Below, piece after piece: positions 1 through 8,936 of a stretch of DNA of 64,000 nucleotides. The stretch comes from Bacteroidota bacterium (GTDB lineage: Bacteria > Bacteroidota > Bacteroidia > Chitinophagales > Saprospiraceae), in contig JAAEZH010000018.1 in the NCBI GenBank assembly GCA_018222965.1, positions 35,870-99,869 of the forward strand, written 5' to 3'. The position numbers were made by a program, and so were the translations under genes. Under the pieces are notes generated by a model, which worked only from the letters and a program-made list of their open reading frames with translations, ran no database searches and was not told the DNA's origin. The stretch's first letter is position 1, and each line of letters starts with the position of its first letter.

Positions 1-177
1 TTTGATAATGGAAGCGCCAAGCCTTTTAAGCCATCCCAAAAGGCGTTTCTGGCCTTGATGTCGGACCACCATATGGGCATGAAATATTACCTGGATGAGC
101 ATGATGTTAGCTGGAAAGATGTCAATGATTTACGGTCTTTTATTGACTATTACCATCGTTTACTTGCCACAGATTAA
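1..177 (+). CDS. C-terminal end of an unidentified protein (partial)
   Basis: An open frame runs in from the window edge and stops at TAA 175-177, giving 58 residues that end in FIDYYHRLLATD. The piece is hydrophilic, with several His and Tyr residues and no recognisable motif. The start lies upstream of the window, so length and function cannot be judged. It is followed by about 105 bp of non-coding DNA before the glycosyltransferase gene on the same strand. Confidence 0.5.
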   Translation, partial: FDNGSAKPFKPSQKAFLALMSDHHMGMKYYLDEHDVSWKDVNDLRSFIDYYHRLLATD

Positions 178-282
178 ATAATTAGGATAATTGATATTAT
201 TTTTGGCTGTTTATGAGTTTTATTTCTGGTGAAACTTGCACCAGGATAGGAAACCGATTGTTCTAACGCCCAATTTATCATC

Positions 283-1017
283 TTGCCGCAAAGTCTTGTA
301 ATTATCCCCACCTACAACGAGCGCGAAAATATTGAGCGCATGATCGAAACTGTTTTAGGTTTGCCCGAACAGTTTGATCTGTTGATCGTGGATGACGGGT
401 CTCCTGATGGAACAGCAGACCAGGTCAGAGATAAGCAGAAAGCTTATCCGGATCGTCTATTTATGGTAGAGCGAGCCGGGAAACTGGGTCTGGGAACGGC
501 CTACATTCGGGGCTTTGAATGGGGACTTCAGCGAGACTATGACTTCATTTTTGAGATGGACTGCGATTTTAGCCACGATCCGAAGGATTTACCGCGATTA
601 CTGGAAGCTGCAAAAAAGCCCGGTGTAGGGATGTCGGTAGGTTCGAGGTACATTCCCGGAGGAAACCTGGAGAACTGGCCAAGAAATCGCATCCTGCTTT
701 CCAGAGGCGCCTCCCTTTACGTACGCCTGTTGACCTGGATGCCGGTTATGGATCCTACTGCCGGATTCGTTTGCTACCGGAGAGAAGTGCTCGAGAAGAT
801 GGATTTGAAAAAAATCCGGTTTATCGGGTATGCCTTCCAAATCGAAATGAAATTTGCCACCTATCAACTAGGATATAAGATCGAAGAGGTACCTATTACA
901 TTTACAGATCGCCGGGAAGGCATCTCTAAAATGTCGAAGGGTATTGTCAAAGAAGCCATCTGGGGGGTTATTCAAATGCGGTGGAGGTCCTTTTTTGACA
1001 GCTATAAGATAGCCTGA
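283..1017 (+). CDS. Polyprenol-phosphate mannosyltransferase-like GT2 glycosyltransferase
   Basis: This is a 244-residue family 2 glycosyltransferase of the dolichyl/polyprenol-phosphate mannose synthase (DPM1) type. The GT-A fold begins at residue 4 with VIIPTYNERENI. VDDGSPDGT (36-44) binds the nucleotide, and D93-C-D95 in the stretch EMDCDFSHDP is the metal-binding DxD. GSRYIPGG and the later RREGISKMS segment are typical of DPM1. It likely transfers a sugar, usually mannose from GDP-mannose, to a polyprenyl phosphate at the inner face of the membrane. No C-terminal membrane domain is present, which fits the DPM1-only subtype. The start is TTG at 283; no ATG lies in a suitable upstream position. 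Family assignment is firm; the sugar is inferred. Confidence 0.85.
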   Translation: MPQSLVIIPTYNERENIERMIETVLGLPEQFDLLIVDDGSPDGTADQVRDKQKAYPDRLFMVERAGKLGLGTAYIRGFEWGLQRDYDFIFEMDCDFSHDPKDLPRLLEAAKKPGVGMSVGSRYIPGGNLENWPRNRILLSRGASLYVRLLTWMPVMDPTAGFVCYRREVLEKMDLKKIRFIGYAFQIEMKFATYQLGYKIEEVPITFTDRREGISKMSKGIVKEAIWGVIQMRWRSFFDSYKIA

Positions 1018-1049
1018 CATCTTGTTAATTCATTCAATTTTGAGTTTGA

Positions 1050-4000
1050 ATGTTGCACCGAATAAAAATAGGTGTTCTTCTGCATTCCCTTGTATTTTTC
1101 TTTTTGGGAGAGATAGATGCTCAGTCGTATTTTCTCCACCACTTCTCCACCGCAGATGGGCTTCCCAGTAGTTCTGTTTTTGATATAGCTCAAGATAGTA
1201 GTGGCCTGATCTGGTTTGGAACAGAGAGTGGCTTGGCTTCCTATGATGGTAAAGAGTTTAATTCCTATACGGTTCGTGATGGGATTCCAAATAATGTAGT
1301 CATAGGTATTTGTGTTGATAATTCCAATAAGCTTTGGTTGTCGACTATGGGGCATCCCGTTTCAATTTTCGAGGATGGCAGAGCCAGAATTCCATCCTGG
1401 GTAAATGATGTGTTATCAGGAGGTCCGGCCAATATTGAGTATTTTGATAGTAATAAAAGCTTATACTTTCTGACAAATGAAAATCTAGGGTTCTTGAAAG
1501 ATCAATCACCGATTGTATATAAAATGGGGCTAAACGATGATTTTCCCATTCCTTCAGGTGTTCGATCCGGATTAAGAGGCAGGCCGTTTGAAATAGACGA
1601 AAATATTGTTTTTCCCTATGGACAAGAAAGGATTTATTGGATCACTAAAGAGGGAAAGGTTGATAGTTTGGAATTTAAAATTGAGGACAATGAATTTCTA
1701 ATTCGATCAGTAGATTACGAAATATCTAACAACCCAAAAGCGCCGGCAACTTTATCAGATGTTGCAAAGATAGAAAGTAGGGAGGTTTTGCTTTATGCAC
1801 AACCTGTTAACGGTAAAGTTTTTTCTTTTTCTGTTAAAGGTAGAGGAGGGTGGAATGTTTTAAATTGTTGGCTAATTGATATAGAGAAAAAGAAGGCTAA
1901 ACCTGTTTTAGAATCTTACTTTCCAAGCCTTCAACAAGCGAAGGTAAAGAGTGTCTTTTCAGATAAACACAATAACCTTTGGATCGCTACTGGAGATGGT
2001 GTATACCTGGTTCGAAACCTGGGATTGCCTGATCAAAAGGTAGAAAAAATACTATCTGGCAATAGTATCTCAAATATCTTTTTCGATAATGAAGGGAATA
2101 CCTGGATTGCCACGGAAGGTTCTGGCGTTTATTTAATGATCTCGTCCGAGATCAAGTCCTACCAGTCTGATTTGGTTCGCAGGGGAAATGGAATTCAAAG
2201 TTTAAAAACGGATACTACAACTGGCTACACTTGGATTGGTTATTCCAATGGATTTTTGGAGGTTTTAAATCAGTTTGATTCTTTACTTCACCAGCGTAAA
2301 ATTTCCTTGTTTAAGATTACAGATATAGAATTTTCTGGTGATGAAGTTTATTTGTCAACAAATTCAGAATTTTTTGTTTGTTCGAAATCAAAATTTGAAT
2401 TGCTTAAGTCCTTCAAGTTGGTAATAGCCATTAAATCGTTGCTTCCCTGGGATGGAATTGTTTATGTGCTAGGATCACAACTTCTTAGGTTTGACAGGAA
2501 TGGAGAATTTCGAGTTTTACAAGGACTTAAATCCTCCCGGATCTATAGTTCAATTGGAATTGATGAGAATGAAATTTGGCTGGGAACTACCAACGGATTA
2601 ATAGGTTTTGATACAAAAAGAGACACATTTACAGGCTTGGTTTTACCCGAGCTCGACATGGATATTCGGGCCATAAAAAAAGACTCTTCCGGACATTATT
2701 GGTTGGCAACGCAAGGCTGGGGGGTTATTGAGTTTGATGGTGAAAAAGTTCTCCAGTACATTACCTCAGATGATGGATTAAGCAGTAATATTTGTTATGA
2801 TATTGAAATAGCGAATGGAATTATGTGGGTTTCTACCAATGTAGGTGTAAACAGGATCAGTCTCCATTCAAATGACATATCAACCCTGGATATTTCCAAT
2901 GGCCTTTCTTCTCAGGAAACCTTTGATTTGGAAGTTTTAAACAATCAATTACTTATTGGCGGAGGCAAAGGAATGGATATGGTTCCGTTGGATTTTAAAC
3001 AGGATTTCAGACCTCCTGTATTAGATGTAAAATCCTTTAAAATAAATGGGCTTGAAGCAGATTATAGGTCCAAGCTGCCAATAGCTATTTCTCAAAGTAT
3101 CGTTGAAGTTGAATTACAGGCATTATCGTACCGTTCTCTGGGTAAAATAGAATATGCATATTTGCTGAGTTCAGCAGGAAGCCCTGTAGAGGATTACAGT
3201 GTTTCTAAATCAAATAAAATTGACTTCTTGGGATTGTCCCCTAATAATTATTCTCTTTTGGTGAAAGCCCGTGGGCACAATACCGATTGGAGCAAAGAAA
3301 TACAATTAAATTTTGAAATCATACCGCCCTGGTACAAACGAGGGTCTTTTTATTTTCTCTGTGCTCTATTGTTGCTATTGGCAGCTTTCCTGATTGTCAG
3401 AAGGATATTGCGTCGCCAAAAAATGCAGGCCGACCTAGACAATCAACTCAAAGAACTGGAACTGACCGCTCTTCGTGCCCAAATGAATCCTCACTTTCTC
3501 TTTAATGCGCTGAATTCTATTCAGTGGTTTGTAAACCGAAACGATGCAGATTCGGCCAACCTTTATATGGCAAAATTCGCTACGCTAATTCGGAAAATAT
3601 TGATTAATTCCGGAAAGAAATACATTTCGCTGGCAGAAGAGATGGAACAATTGGAATTGTATGTCTCCCTCGAAAATTTGCGGATGGACGGCTCCATTGA
3701 TTTCGAAATTACCTGTGAAGACACAATAGACCCGGGTTGGATTTTCGTTCCAACCATGTTAATCCAGCCTTATGTCGAAAATGCCATTTTGCATGGACTG
3801 GTTCCCCAGAAAAATGACCGTAGATTGCAAATACACTTCTCTAAAGCGTCTGAAAAACTGCTTTCTTGCTCTATCTTCGATTCCGGAATTGGAATAAAAG
3901 AATCTTTATTGCGGAAGCAAGACCAGGGAGGGGGCAAAAGACCCCGCGGAATGCAGATGACCAGCAAGCGATTGGAAATTATCAATAAAGAAGCACACAA

Positions 4001-4103
4001 CCAGGTTTCTGTTCAGGTGAAAGAAGAAATAGATAAAAAGCTCGACACCGTGCTGGGTACAAGCGTTTTACTCCATATACCCATTAGCCATGACTCAAAC
4101 TAA
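1050..4103 (+). CDS. reg_prop/LytS-type sensor histidine kinase
   Basis: A 1017-residue membrane sensor kinase. The N-terminus has a short signal-like hydrophobic stretch. About 700 residues of periplasmic two-component propeller repeats follow, with recurrent motifs such as IWFGTESGLASYDG and IWLGTTNGLIGFD, and then a Y_Y_Y-type Ig-like domain. One transmembrane helix lies around residue 765-785. The cytoplasmic part is a His_kinase (PF06580) module: the phosphoacceptor is probably H815 in AQMNPHFLFNALNSIQ, and the ATPase N-box is QPYVENAILHGL. The stop overlaps the start of the LytTR regulator by 14 bp, so the two form one transcription and signalling unit. The ligand cannot be inferred. 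Confidence 0.9.
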   Translation: MLHRIKIGVLLHSLVFFFLGEIDAQSYFLHHFSTADGLPSSSVFDIAQDSSGLIWFGTESGLASYDGKEFNSYTVRDGIPNNVVIGICVDNSNKLWLSTMGHPVSIFEDGRARIPSWVNDVLSGGPANIEYFDSNKSLYFLTNENLGFLKDQSPIVYKMGLNDDFPIPSGVRSGLRGRPFEIDENIVFPYGQERIYWITKEGKVDSLEFKIEDNEFLIRSVDYEISNNPKAPATLSDVAKIESREVLLYAQPVNGKVFSFSVKGRGGWNVLNCWLIDIEKKKAKPVLESYFPSLQQAKVKSVFSDKHNNLWIATGDGVYLVRNLGLPDQKVEKILSGNSISNIFFDNEGNTWIATEGSGVYLMISSEIKSYQSDLVRRGNGIQSLKTDTTTGYTWIGYSNGFLEVLNQFDSLLHQRKISLFKITDIEFSGDEVYLSTNSEFFVCSKSKFELLKSFKLVIAIKSLLPWDGIVYVLGSQLLRFDRNGEFRVLQGLKSSRIYSSIGIDENEIWLGTTNGLIGFDTKRDTFTGLVLPELDMDIRAIKKDSSGHYWLATQGWGVIEFDGEKVLQYITSDDGLSSNICYDIEIANGIMWVSTNVGVNRISLHSNDISTLDISNGLSSQETFDLEVLNNQLLIGGGKGMDMVPLDFKQDFRPPVLDVKSFKINGLEADYRSKLPIAISQSIVEVELQALSYRSLGKIEYAYLLSSAGSPVEDYSVSKSNKIDFLGLSPNNYSLLVKARGHNTDWSKEIQLNFEIIPPWYKRGSFYFLCALLLLLAAFLIVRRILRRQKMQADLDNQLKELELTALRAQMNPHFLFNALNSIQWFVNRNDADSANLYMAKFATLIRKILINSGKKYISLAEEMEQLELYVSLENLRMDGSIDFEITCEDTIDPGWIFVPTMLIQPYVENAILHGLVPQKNDRRLQIHFSKASEKLLSCSIFDSGIGIKESLLRKQDQGGGKRPRGMQMTSKRLEIINKEAHNQVSVQVKEEIDKKLDTVLGTSVLLHIPISHDSN

Positions 4104-4857
4104 GTCTGAAAAAATCACAGCAGTTGTAGTAGATGATGAGAAAAAGGGTAGAGAGAACCTCATCATGCTACTTGAAAAGCATTGCCCAAACGTAACGGTT
4201 CTCGGAGAAGCCGGAAACATTGTTGAGGCACGAGATGCAATCGAAAGTAAAAAGCCGCAACTTGTGTTTTTAGATATAGAAATGCCTGGCGGAACGGGTT
4301 TTGACTTATTGGATAATCTAAACAAGGATGATATGCCACAGGTGGTTTTTACCACGGCCTATGAAGAATATGCCGTACAGGCCATTCGGGTATCAGCCTT
4401 AGATTATTTGTTGAAACCCATCAATTATAAAGAACTCCAAGAAGCAGTAAGCAGAGTACAGGAGGAGGGAAGTCAAAAAGATTCCGAACAGTATCAGGTC
4501 CTAAAGGAAAACCTCGATAGCAAGATTGATCGTATCTGCCTGCCGGGCAATGGAGGAATTCTCTTTCTGAGATTAAATGAAATTGTACTACTTGAAGCAG
4601 ACCGCAACTACACCAACCTGCATTTGAAAAGTGGTGAGCAACATCTGGTGTCAAAAACACTGAAAGAATTTGAAGGTTTGTTGAAAGATTCCCGGTTTTT
4701 TCGACCCCACCGCTCTTTCGTGGTTAACCTGGAACATGTAGAAGCCTTTAGGAGAGAAGATGGAGGCTATTTGGTCCTGACTGAAGGACAACATGTAAGT
4801 CTGGCACAAAACAGAAAAGATGCCTTTTTTCAGCGGTACAATAACTTTTTGAAATAA
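4090..4857 (+). CDS. LytTR-family response regulator
   Basis: A 255-residue regulator of the LytR/AlgR class. The N-terminal receiver domain carries the acidic pair DDE near residue 15 and the phosphoacceptor D62 in VFLDIEMPGGTG, followed by TTAYEEYAVQAI and the conserved LLKPI. The C-terminal LytTR DNA-binding domain (about residue 150-250) includes DRNYTNLHL, HLVSKTLKEFE and FFRPHRSFVVNL. It overlaps the upstream reg_prop kinase by 14 bp and is its cognate partner. Target promoters are not identifiable here. Confidence 0.93.
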   Translation: MTQTKSEKITAVVVDDEKKGRENLIMLLEKHCPNVTVLGEAGNIVEARDAIESKKPQLVFLDIEMPGGTGFDLLDNLNKDDMPQVVFTTAYEEYAVQAIRVSALDYLLKPINYKELQEAVSRVQEEGSQKDSEQYQVLKENLDSKIDRICLPGNGGILFLRLNEIVLLEADRNYTNLHLKSGEQHLVSKTLKEFEGLLKDSRFFRPHRSFVVNLEHVEAFRREDGGYLVLTEGQHVSLAQNRKDAFFQRYNNFLK

Positions 4858-5211
4858 TGCTTTTGGCAGATAGATTACAGAATACAAACGCTTTTCAACC
4901 CTATAATTGGTACCTCTGAATCGAGCCTGCCTTAGTTTACCTGATTTACCCCTTGTAGTTTGATCAATAAAAACCGGATTTCATCCTTGTTTCGTACGGA
5001 TTCGCTAAGTAGGGCGATTTTTTTCATTAAATGCTTCTTTATTTGAGGAGCCAAATGAAAATAATTTGGGAATTATTGACACCCGATTCCAATTCCCACC
5101 AGTTAGAATCCGGAAATCAATCAGTAAGAAGACACCTAATGAAATCACGGTTTTGGTTATACCCCAAGTCTTTAGCCGCTGATTGGTTCTCCGGTTTTCT
5201 TTTCTTACAAG
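4858..5211. other. Intergenic region without a supported gene
   Basis: This 354 bp stretch separates the response-regulator stop from the convergent cysteine dioxygenase stop. A 62-codon open frame at 5031-5219 has no recognisable motif and ends inside the neighbouring gene, so I do not call it. No convincing terminator or repeat was seen. Confidence 0.5.
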
Positions 5212-5739
5212 TCAAATAATCTCTTCCTCTATCACCTGATCGTATTCCATTTCCTTTACCACAAACTTTTTCTTGTCTTTATCGAAAACCCTACAGCGGT
5301 CTATGGGGTTCATATATAAGTGAAGACTCATGGAACGTCCTGAATGGATGTTTTCTAAGGTGTGAAAACCCATCATGTCATTCATATAGGACAATTGCCC
5401 CGGACGCATAATTTCTGACTTTCCCGATGGCAGGGGAGATCCCCCTTCTACCTCTTCAGAAAAATGCCGCTCCCGGATGAGCCCGTCTACCATATATACC
5501 CAACACTCTTCACCACCATGTCCGTGAACAGGTGTTTTTTGGCAGGGTTCCCAACATAGAAGGATGAGTTCGTATTCATCCGTTCTTGAAAGGCAGTTTC
5601 TGGTATATGATTCCTTATCCCAGGACTGGCATTCATCAAAGTCACTCACTGGAATTTGCATGTTTTTCGCGATCCGAACATAGTCCGAACCCGAACATTT
5701 AGGCAATTCTTCAATTAGTTCTTGCAGACTGGTAATCAT
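5212..5739 (-). CDS. Cysteine dioxygenase (type I)
   Basis: A cupin-fold non-haem iron enzyme that oxidises L-cysteine to cysteine sulfinate. From the ATG at 5739 it is 175 residues long. The iron ligands are visible as H72 and H74 in VHGHGGEECW and H126 in GFHTLEN. C79 sits five residues after H74 and Y142 lies in SLHLYMNP; these match the Cys-Tyr pair that forms the thioether cofactor in mammalian enzymes. The frame stays open 60 bp further upstream, but that extension does not look like family sequence. It is divergent from the PLP decarboxylase, whose start is 68 bp away, which suggests shared regulation in cysteine sulfinate metabolism. Confidence 0.88.
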   Translation of the reverse strand: MITSLQELIEELPKCSGSDYVRIAKNMQIPVSDFDECQSWDKESYTRNCLSRTDEYELILLCWEPCQKTPVHGHGGEECWVYMVDGLIRERHFSEEVEGGSPLPSGKSEIMRPGQLSYMNDMMGFHTLENIHSGRSMSLHLYMNPIDRCRVFDKDKKKFVVKEMEYDQVIEEEII

Positions 5740-5807
5740 ATGAATTGTTCTGTTAAAATAATTTTTTGTATTCTTTCCCTCATCAATAAAAAACGGCAAA
5801 TCATAAT

Positions 5808-7169
5808 ATGAAAGAAGATCTCACCGTCTTTAACAAGCTTGTAGACCAACTGTTAAAAGCTGAAAAAGAAGACCCCGTAGCACCCTATATAGAGGCCGAT
5901 AAGCTCTTTGAAACGCTTGATCTAAACCTCGAGGAGGAACCTATGTCGGAAGAGGCATTCGGCGAAAGCCTCCGGCAATTGGTTTTAAATACTCCCCGTA
6001 CGGCAACCAAAATGTTTTTTAATCAGCTGTTTGGCGGTCGACAACCCAAAGCAGTATTGGGTGACCTGCTGGCGGTCATGCTAAATAATAGCATGTACAC
6101 GTATAAAGTCGCCGGCCCCCAGGTTGGCGTGGAAAAAGCGATCCTGAATCAAATATGTGATATGATCGGCTATGGGAGAAAGGGCGATGGCACCTTCGCT
6201 CCCGGAGGATCTATGTCCAACCTCATGGCCATGCTAATGGCCCGGGATGCCCGCGGCGAAAAGATACGAAAAAAAGGGATCAATGAAAGTATGACCATGT
6301 ATACATCTAAAATATCCCATTACTCCATTCCTAAAAACGCAGCATTTATAGGGATTGGTCGAGATCAGGTGCGCTACATTGAAACGGATGACCAGGGAGT
6401 GATGTTACCAGAAGCTCTTGAAAATCAAATCAGGAAGGATATTGATGACGGCTTTGTTCCGTTTATGGTAAATGCAACGGCCGGAACCACTGTTCTTGGT
6501 TCGTTTGACCCTATCGAACAACTGAGTGTCGTCTGCAAAAAATACGATATATGGTTGCATGTAGATGGCGCATATTGCGGGGCTGTTATCTTCAGCGACA
6601 AGTACAAACACCTGGTAAAAGGCCTGGAAAAATCAGATTCCTTTTCCGTAAATGCCCATAAAATGCTGGGCACTCCGCTTTCCTGTTCCATTATTGTAAC
6701 ACGCCACCGACAGGCGCTATACGACTCTTTTTCAAACGATGCGAGCTATTTGTACCAAACTGATGGGGACGATTTCAATCTGGGGAAAATTTCCCTGCAA
6801 TGTGGACGCAGGAATGATGCCTTGAAGTTTTGGACCCTTTGGAAATCTGAGGGTACAATTGGCTTACGCCGAATGGTAGATCAGGAATTCCATTTGGCAG
6901 ACGTTGCCCGGGAATATGTAAGAAGTCACCCGGATTATACCTTGTATAGTTTCGATGATTCCATCTCGGTGTGCTTTAACTATAAAGACCTGCCTCCGAA
7001 GGAACTTTGTACCATGTTGTATGAAAACTCAGAAATCATGGTCGGGTTCGGATCTTTCCGCGGTCAGGAGTTTGTACGCCTGGTAACCATCAATGCAGGC
7101 AATAAAAAAGAGGATGTAATAAACTTCTTCAAAGCCATCGAGTCGTTCGTAGAAGTAGAAATTGAATAA
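5808..7169 (+). CDS. Group II PLP-dependent decarboxylase, probably cysteine sulfinate/glutamate type
   Basis: A 453-residue member of the pyridoxal-dependent decarboxylase family (PF00282: GAD, CSAD, HDC, AADC). FAPGGSMSNLMAM is the cofactor phosphate region, LHVDGAYCGA contains the Asp that contacts the PLP ring nitrogen, and K285 in NAHKMLGTPL is the Schiff-base lysine. Family motifs alone do not separate glutamate, aspartate and cysteine-sulfinate enzymes. The divergent cysteine dioxygenase makes cysteine sulfinate decarboxylation to hypotaurine, and then taurine, the most economical reading. A strong terminator follows. The family is sure and the substrate is inferred. Confidence 0.82.
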   Translation: MKEDLTVFNKLVDQLLKAEKEDPVAPYIEADKLFETLDLNLEEEPMSEEAFGESLRQLVLNTPRTATKMFFNQLFGGRQPKAVLGDLLAVMLNNSMYTYKVAGPQVGVEKAILNQICDMIGYGRKGDGTFAPGGSMSNLMAMLMARDARGEKIRKKGINESMTMYTSKISHYSIPKNAAFIGIGRDQVRYIETDDQGVMLPEALENQIRKDIDDGFVPFMVNATAGTTVLGSFDPIEQLSVVCKKYDIWLHVDGAYCGAVIFSDKYKHLVKGLEKSDSFSVNAHKMLGTPLSCSIIVTRHRQALYDSFSNDASYLYQTDGDDFNLGKISLQCGRRNDALKFWTLWKSEGTIGLRRMVDQEFHLADVAREYVRSHPDYTLYSFDDSISVCFNYKDLPPKELCTMLYENSEIMVGFGSFRGQEFVRLVTINAGNKKEDVINFFKAIESFVEVEIE

Positions 7170-7193
7170 GGGATTTATTGATCTGCCCGAAAA

Positions 7194-7227
7194 GGGGGAG
7201 CGGCTAAGCCGCTTCCCCTTTTTTTAT
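7194..7227 (+). terminator. Intrinsic terminator after the PLP decarboxylase
   Basis: An 11 bp stem, GGGGGAGCGGC with GCCGCTTCCCC (one G-U pair), closes a 3-nt loop and is followed directly by a run of seven T. Confidence 0.85.
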
Positions 7228-7236
7228 TCCATCCTC

Positions 7237-7274
7237 CACACTCACACTCACACTCACACCCAAACTCAAACTAA
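7237..7274. repeat. CACACT tandem tract and CAAACTCAAACTAA element
   Basis: Three copies of the hexamer ACACTC are followed by CAAACTCAAACTAA. The last 14 bases recur exactly at 15521-15534 between murD and ftsW. The function is unknown. It lies between the decarboxylase terminator and the mraZ promoter. Confidence 0.6.
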
Positions 7275-7313
7275 ATCTACCCCCGGTGGGAATTTCTTAC
7301 TCCATGGTGTGAA

Positions 7314-7466
7314 AAAGTGGTGAAGAATAATCGCCCGTACGTACCTTTTTTGCGAATTAACAATCTTTTGTAATCAAAAAAGTTAAATTTTTTTCTTTGA
7401 AATGGAGTTGGTTTGAAAAAAAATGACCAAAAAGTGTAGAAAAGTGGTAAAGTGTGTCAAAAAGTT
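7314..7466 (+). promoter_or_regulatory. Predicted MraZ operator: repeated AAAGTG boxes upstream of mraZ
   Basis: AAAGTGGT occurs at 7314-7321. Close to the gene there is a cluster: AAAGTGTA (7431), AAAGTGGT (7441), AAAGTGTG (7449) and AAAGTT (7461). MraZ of Mycoplasma is known to bind tandem AAAGTG[T/G] repeats in front of its own operon, and E. coli MraZ binds tandem TGGGN. The cluster lies immediately upstream of, and runs up to, the putative -7 element, where a bound repressor would block RNA polymerase. Autoregulation is inferred. Confidence 0.7.
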
Positions 7467-7467
7467 A

Positions 7468-7475
7468 TACATTTG
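7468..7475 (+). promoter_or_regulatory. Bacteroidetes -7 element TACATTTG of the mraZ promoter
   Basis: TACATTTG matches the Bacteroidetes consensus TAnnTTTG and lies 20 bp before the mraZ ATG, predicting a leader of about a dozen nucleotides. No clear TTG -33 element is visible. The AAAGTG boxes occupy that position. Confidence 0.6.
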
Positions 7476-7494
7476 AATCACTTAATCCTTAATT

Positions 7495-7971
7495 ATGCTC
7501 CAACTGTTGGGCGAATATGAGTGTCGAATCGACTCCAAGGGACGGATGCGCCTCCCTAGTGGATTGCTCTCACAGTTGAACCTAGATGGAGATGAGGAAA
7601 AGAAAAGTTCCTTTGTTTTAAACAGAGGATTTGAAAATTGCCTGATGCTATACCCCGAAGAGGTTTGGACTGAAATCTCCAAAGAGGTGAATGCATTAAA
7701 CCAGTACGACCCGAAGAATCGCGAGTTTGTTCGCTATTTCTACCGGGGCGCTCAGCGGGTGACGCTCGATAGCGCCGACCGCATCCTGGTCAATAAACGC
7801 CTGAAGGACTATGCAGGCATTGAAAAGGATGTGATTTTATCGGCTGTTAACGACCGCATAGAGATCTGGGCTCAGGAGAAATACGATACGCTTCTCGACG
7901 AGGAGCCGCAGGATTTCTCCGGATTGGCAAATCAGGTGCTTGGTAATCAAAATGGCGATCAGGAGGTATGA
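7495..7971 (+). CDS. mraZ: Transcriptional regulator MraZ
   Basis: A 158-residue protein, first gene of the division and cell wall cluster. Two SpoVT-AbrB-like halves are visible: GEYECRIDSKGRMRLPSGLL at the N-terminus, and the second copy around AQRVTLDSADRILVNKRLKDYAG. MraZ forms ring oligomers that bind tandem repeats in its own promoter and usually represses the cluster. Candidate AAAGTG boxes lie upstream. The stop overlaps rsmH by 4 bp (ATGA). Confidence 0.95.
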   Translation: MLQLLGEYECRIDSKGRMRLPSGLLSQLNLDGDEEKKSSFVLNRGFENCLMLYPEEVWTEISKEVNALNQYDPKNREFVRYFYRGAQRVTLDSADRILVNKRLKDYAGIEKDVILSAVNDRIEIWAQEKYDTLLDEEPQDFSGLANQVLGNQNGDQEV

Positions 7972-8879
7972 GTTATCATCTTCCGGTTCTGGCCAAAGAG
8001 AGTATCGATGCACTGGCCATCAAACGAGATGGCGTTTATGTTGACGCAACTTTTGGTGGAGGAGGCCACAGCCGCCTGATCCTTGAGCAACTAGGTCCGA
8101 CTGGTCTGTTGATGGCTTTTGACCAGGACGTGGATGCCGAGGAGAATGTGCCTGCTGATGATCGAATCCAGTTCCACCGGCAAAATTTCCGGTTAATGCA
8201 ACCCTTTTTCAGGTTAAACGGAATTGAAAAGTTTGACGGCCTGTTGGCAGACCTGGGAGTTTCCTCCCATCAGTTTGATACGGCAGAACGTGGTTTTTCT
8301 TTTCGCTTCGAAGCCCCGCTGGATATGCGGATGAATCAGGAAGGAGCATTAACAGCTGCAAGCATACTTCGGGATTACCCCGCAGCAGAATTGCAGCAAA
8401 TGTTTAGCCGAAATGGAGAAGTCCGGAATGCGAGGACGCTGGCATCCCGGATTGTTGAAGAAAGAAATAAAAAGCCCCTGCAAACGGTAGGGGAGTTTTT
8501 GGAATTGTTGGATCCACTTGTTCGTGGTAACAGAGCCCGGTATTTGGCTCAGGTTTTTCAGGCCTTACGAATCGAAGTCAATGACGAGATCGGCGCCCTG
8601 GAAGAATTGCTGACCCTGGCTCTGAATATGTTGAAACCCGGCGGCAGACTGGTTGTGATTTCTTATCACAGTCTGGAAGATCGCCTGGTAAAGCACTTCC
8701 TCAAAACAGGCAATGTTCGGGGAGAAGTGATTAAAGACGACTACGGCAAGATCTACCGACCATTCCGGATACTGACAAAAAAAGCAATCATCCCTTCAGA
8801 AACAGAAGTGAAGGAAAATCCCAGAGCACGCAGCGCTAAGTTGCGCGTCGGGGAGCGGCAGGAAGAGGATGAGGCATAA
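7968..8879 (+). CDS. rsmH: 16S rRNA (cytosine-1402-N4)-methyltransferase RsmH
   Basis: A 303-residue SAM-dependent methyltransferase (old name MraW) that makes N4-methyl-C1402 in the ribosomal P site. It begins HLPVLAKESIDAL. The SAM-binding loop is DATFGGGGHSRLIL, and LADLGVSSHQFD, GFSFRFEAPLDMRM and VISYHSLEDRLVKHF follow in family order. Length and architecture are normal. It is translationally coupled to mraZ by a 4 bp overlap. A 57 bp gap containing a small hairpin separates it from ftsL. Confidence 0.97.
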   Translation: MSYHLPVLAKESIDALAIKRDGVYVDATFGGGGHSRLILEQLGPTGLLMAFDQDVDAEENVPADDRIQFHRQNFRLMQPFFRLNGIEKFDGLLADLGVSSHQFDTAERGFSFRFEAPLDMRMNQEGALTAASILRDYPAAELQQMFSRNGEVRNARTLASRIVEERNKKPLQTVGEFLELLDPLVRGNRARYLAQVFQALRIEVNDEIGALEELLTLALNMLKPGGRLVVISYHSLEDRLVKHFLKTGNVRGEVIKDDYGKIYRPFRILTKKAIIPSETEVKENPRARSAKLRVGERQEEDEA

Positions 8880-8903
8880 ATCAACCCGCTTAGGCAGGTT
8901 GAT
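8880..8903 (+). repeat. Small hairpin between rsmH and ftsL
   Basis: ATCAACC at 8880-8886 pairs with GGTTGAT at 8897-8903 around a 10-nt loop. There is no T-run, so it is not an intrinsic terminator. It may be an mRNA processing or stability element; the role is unproven. Confidence 0.4.
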
Positions 8904-8936
8904 AAACAAGAATAGCAAGGTGTATTAAAGCAATAG

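Noticed and set aside
5031..5219. A 62-codon open frame after the LytTR regulator
   Set aside because: It ends inside the convergent cysteine dioxygenase gene and shows no motif or promoter.
7237..7260. CACACT repeats as a possible CRISPR remnant
   Set aside because: The unit is six bases with no spacers, so it is simple tandem repetition.
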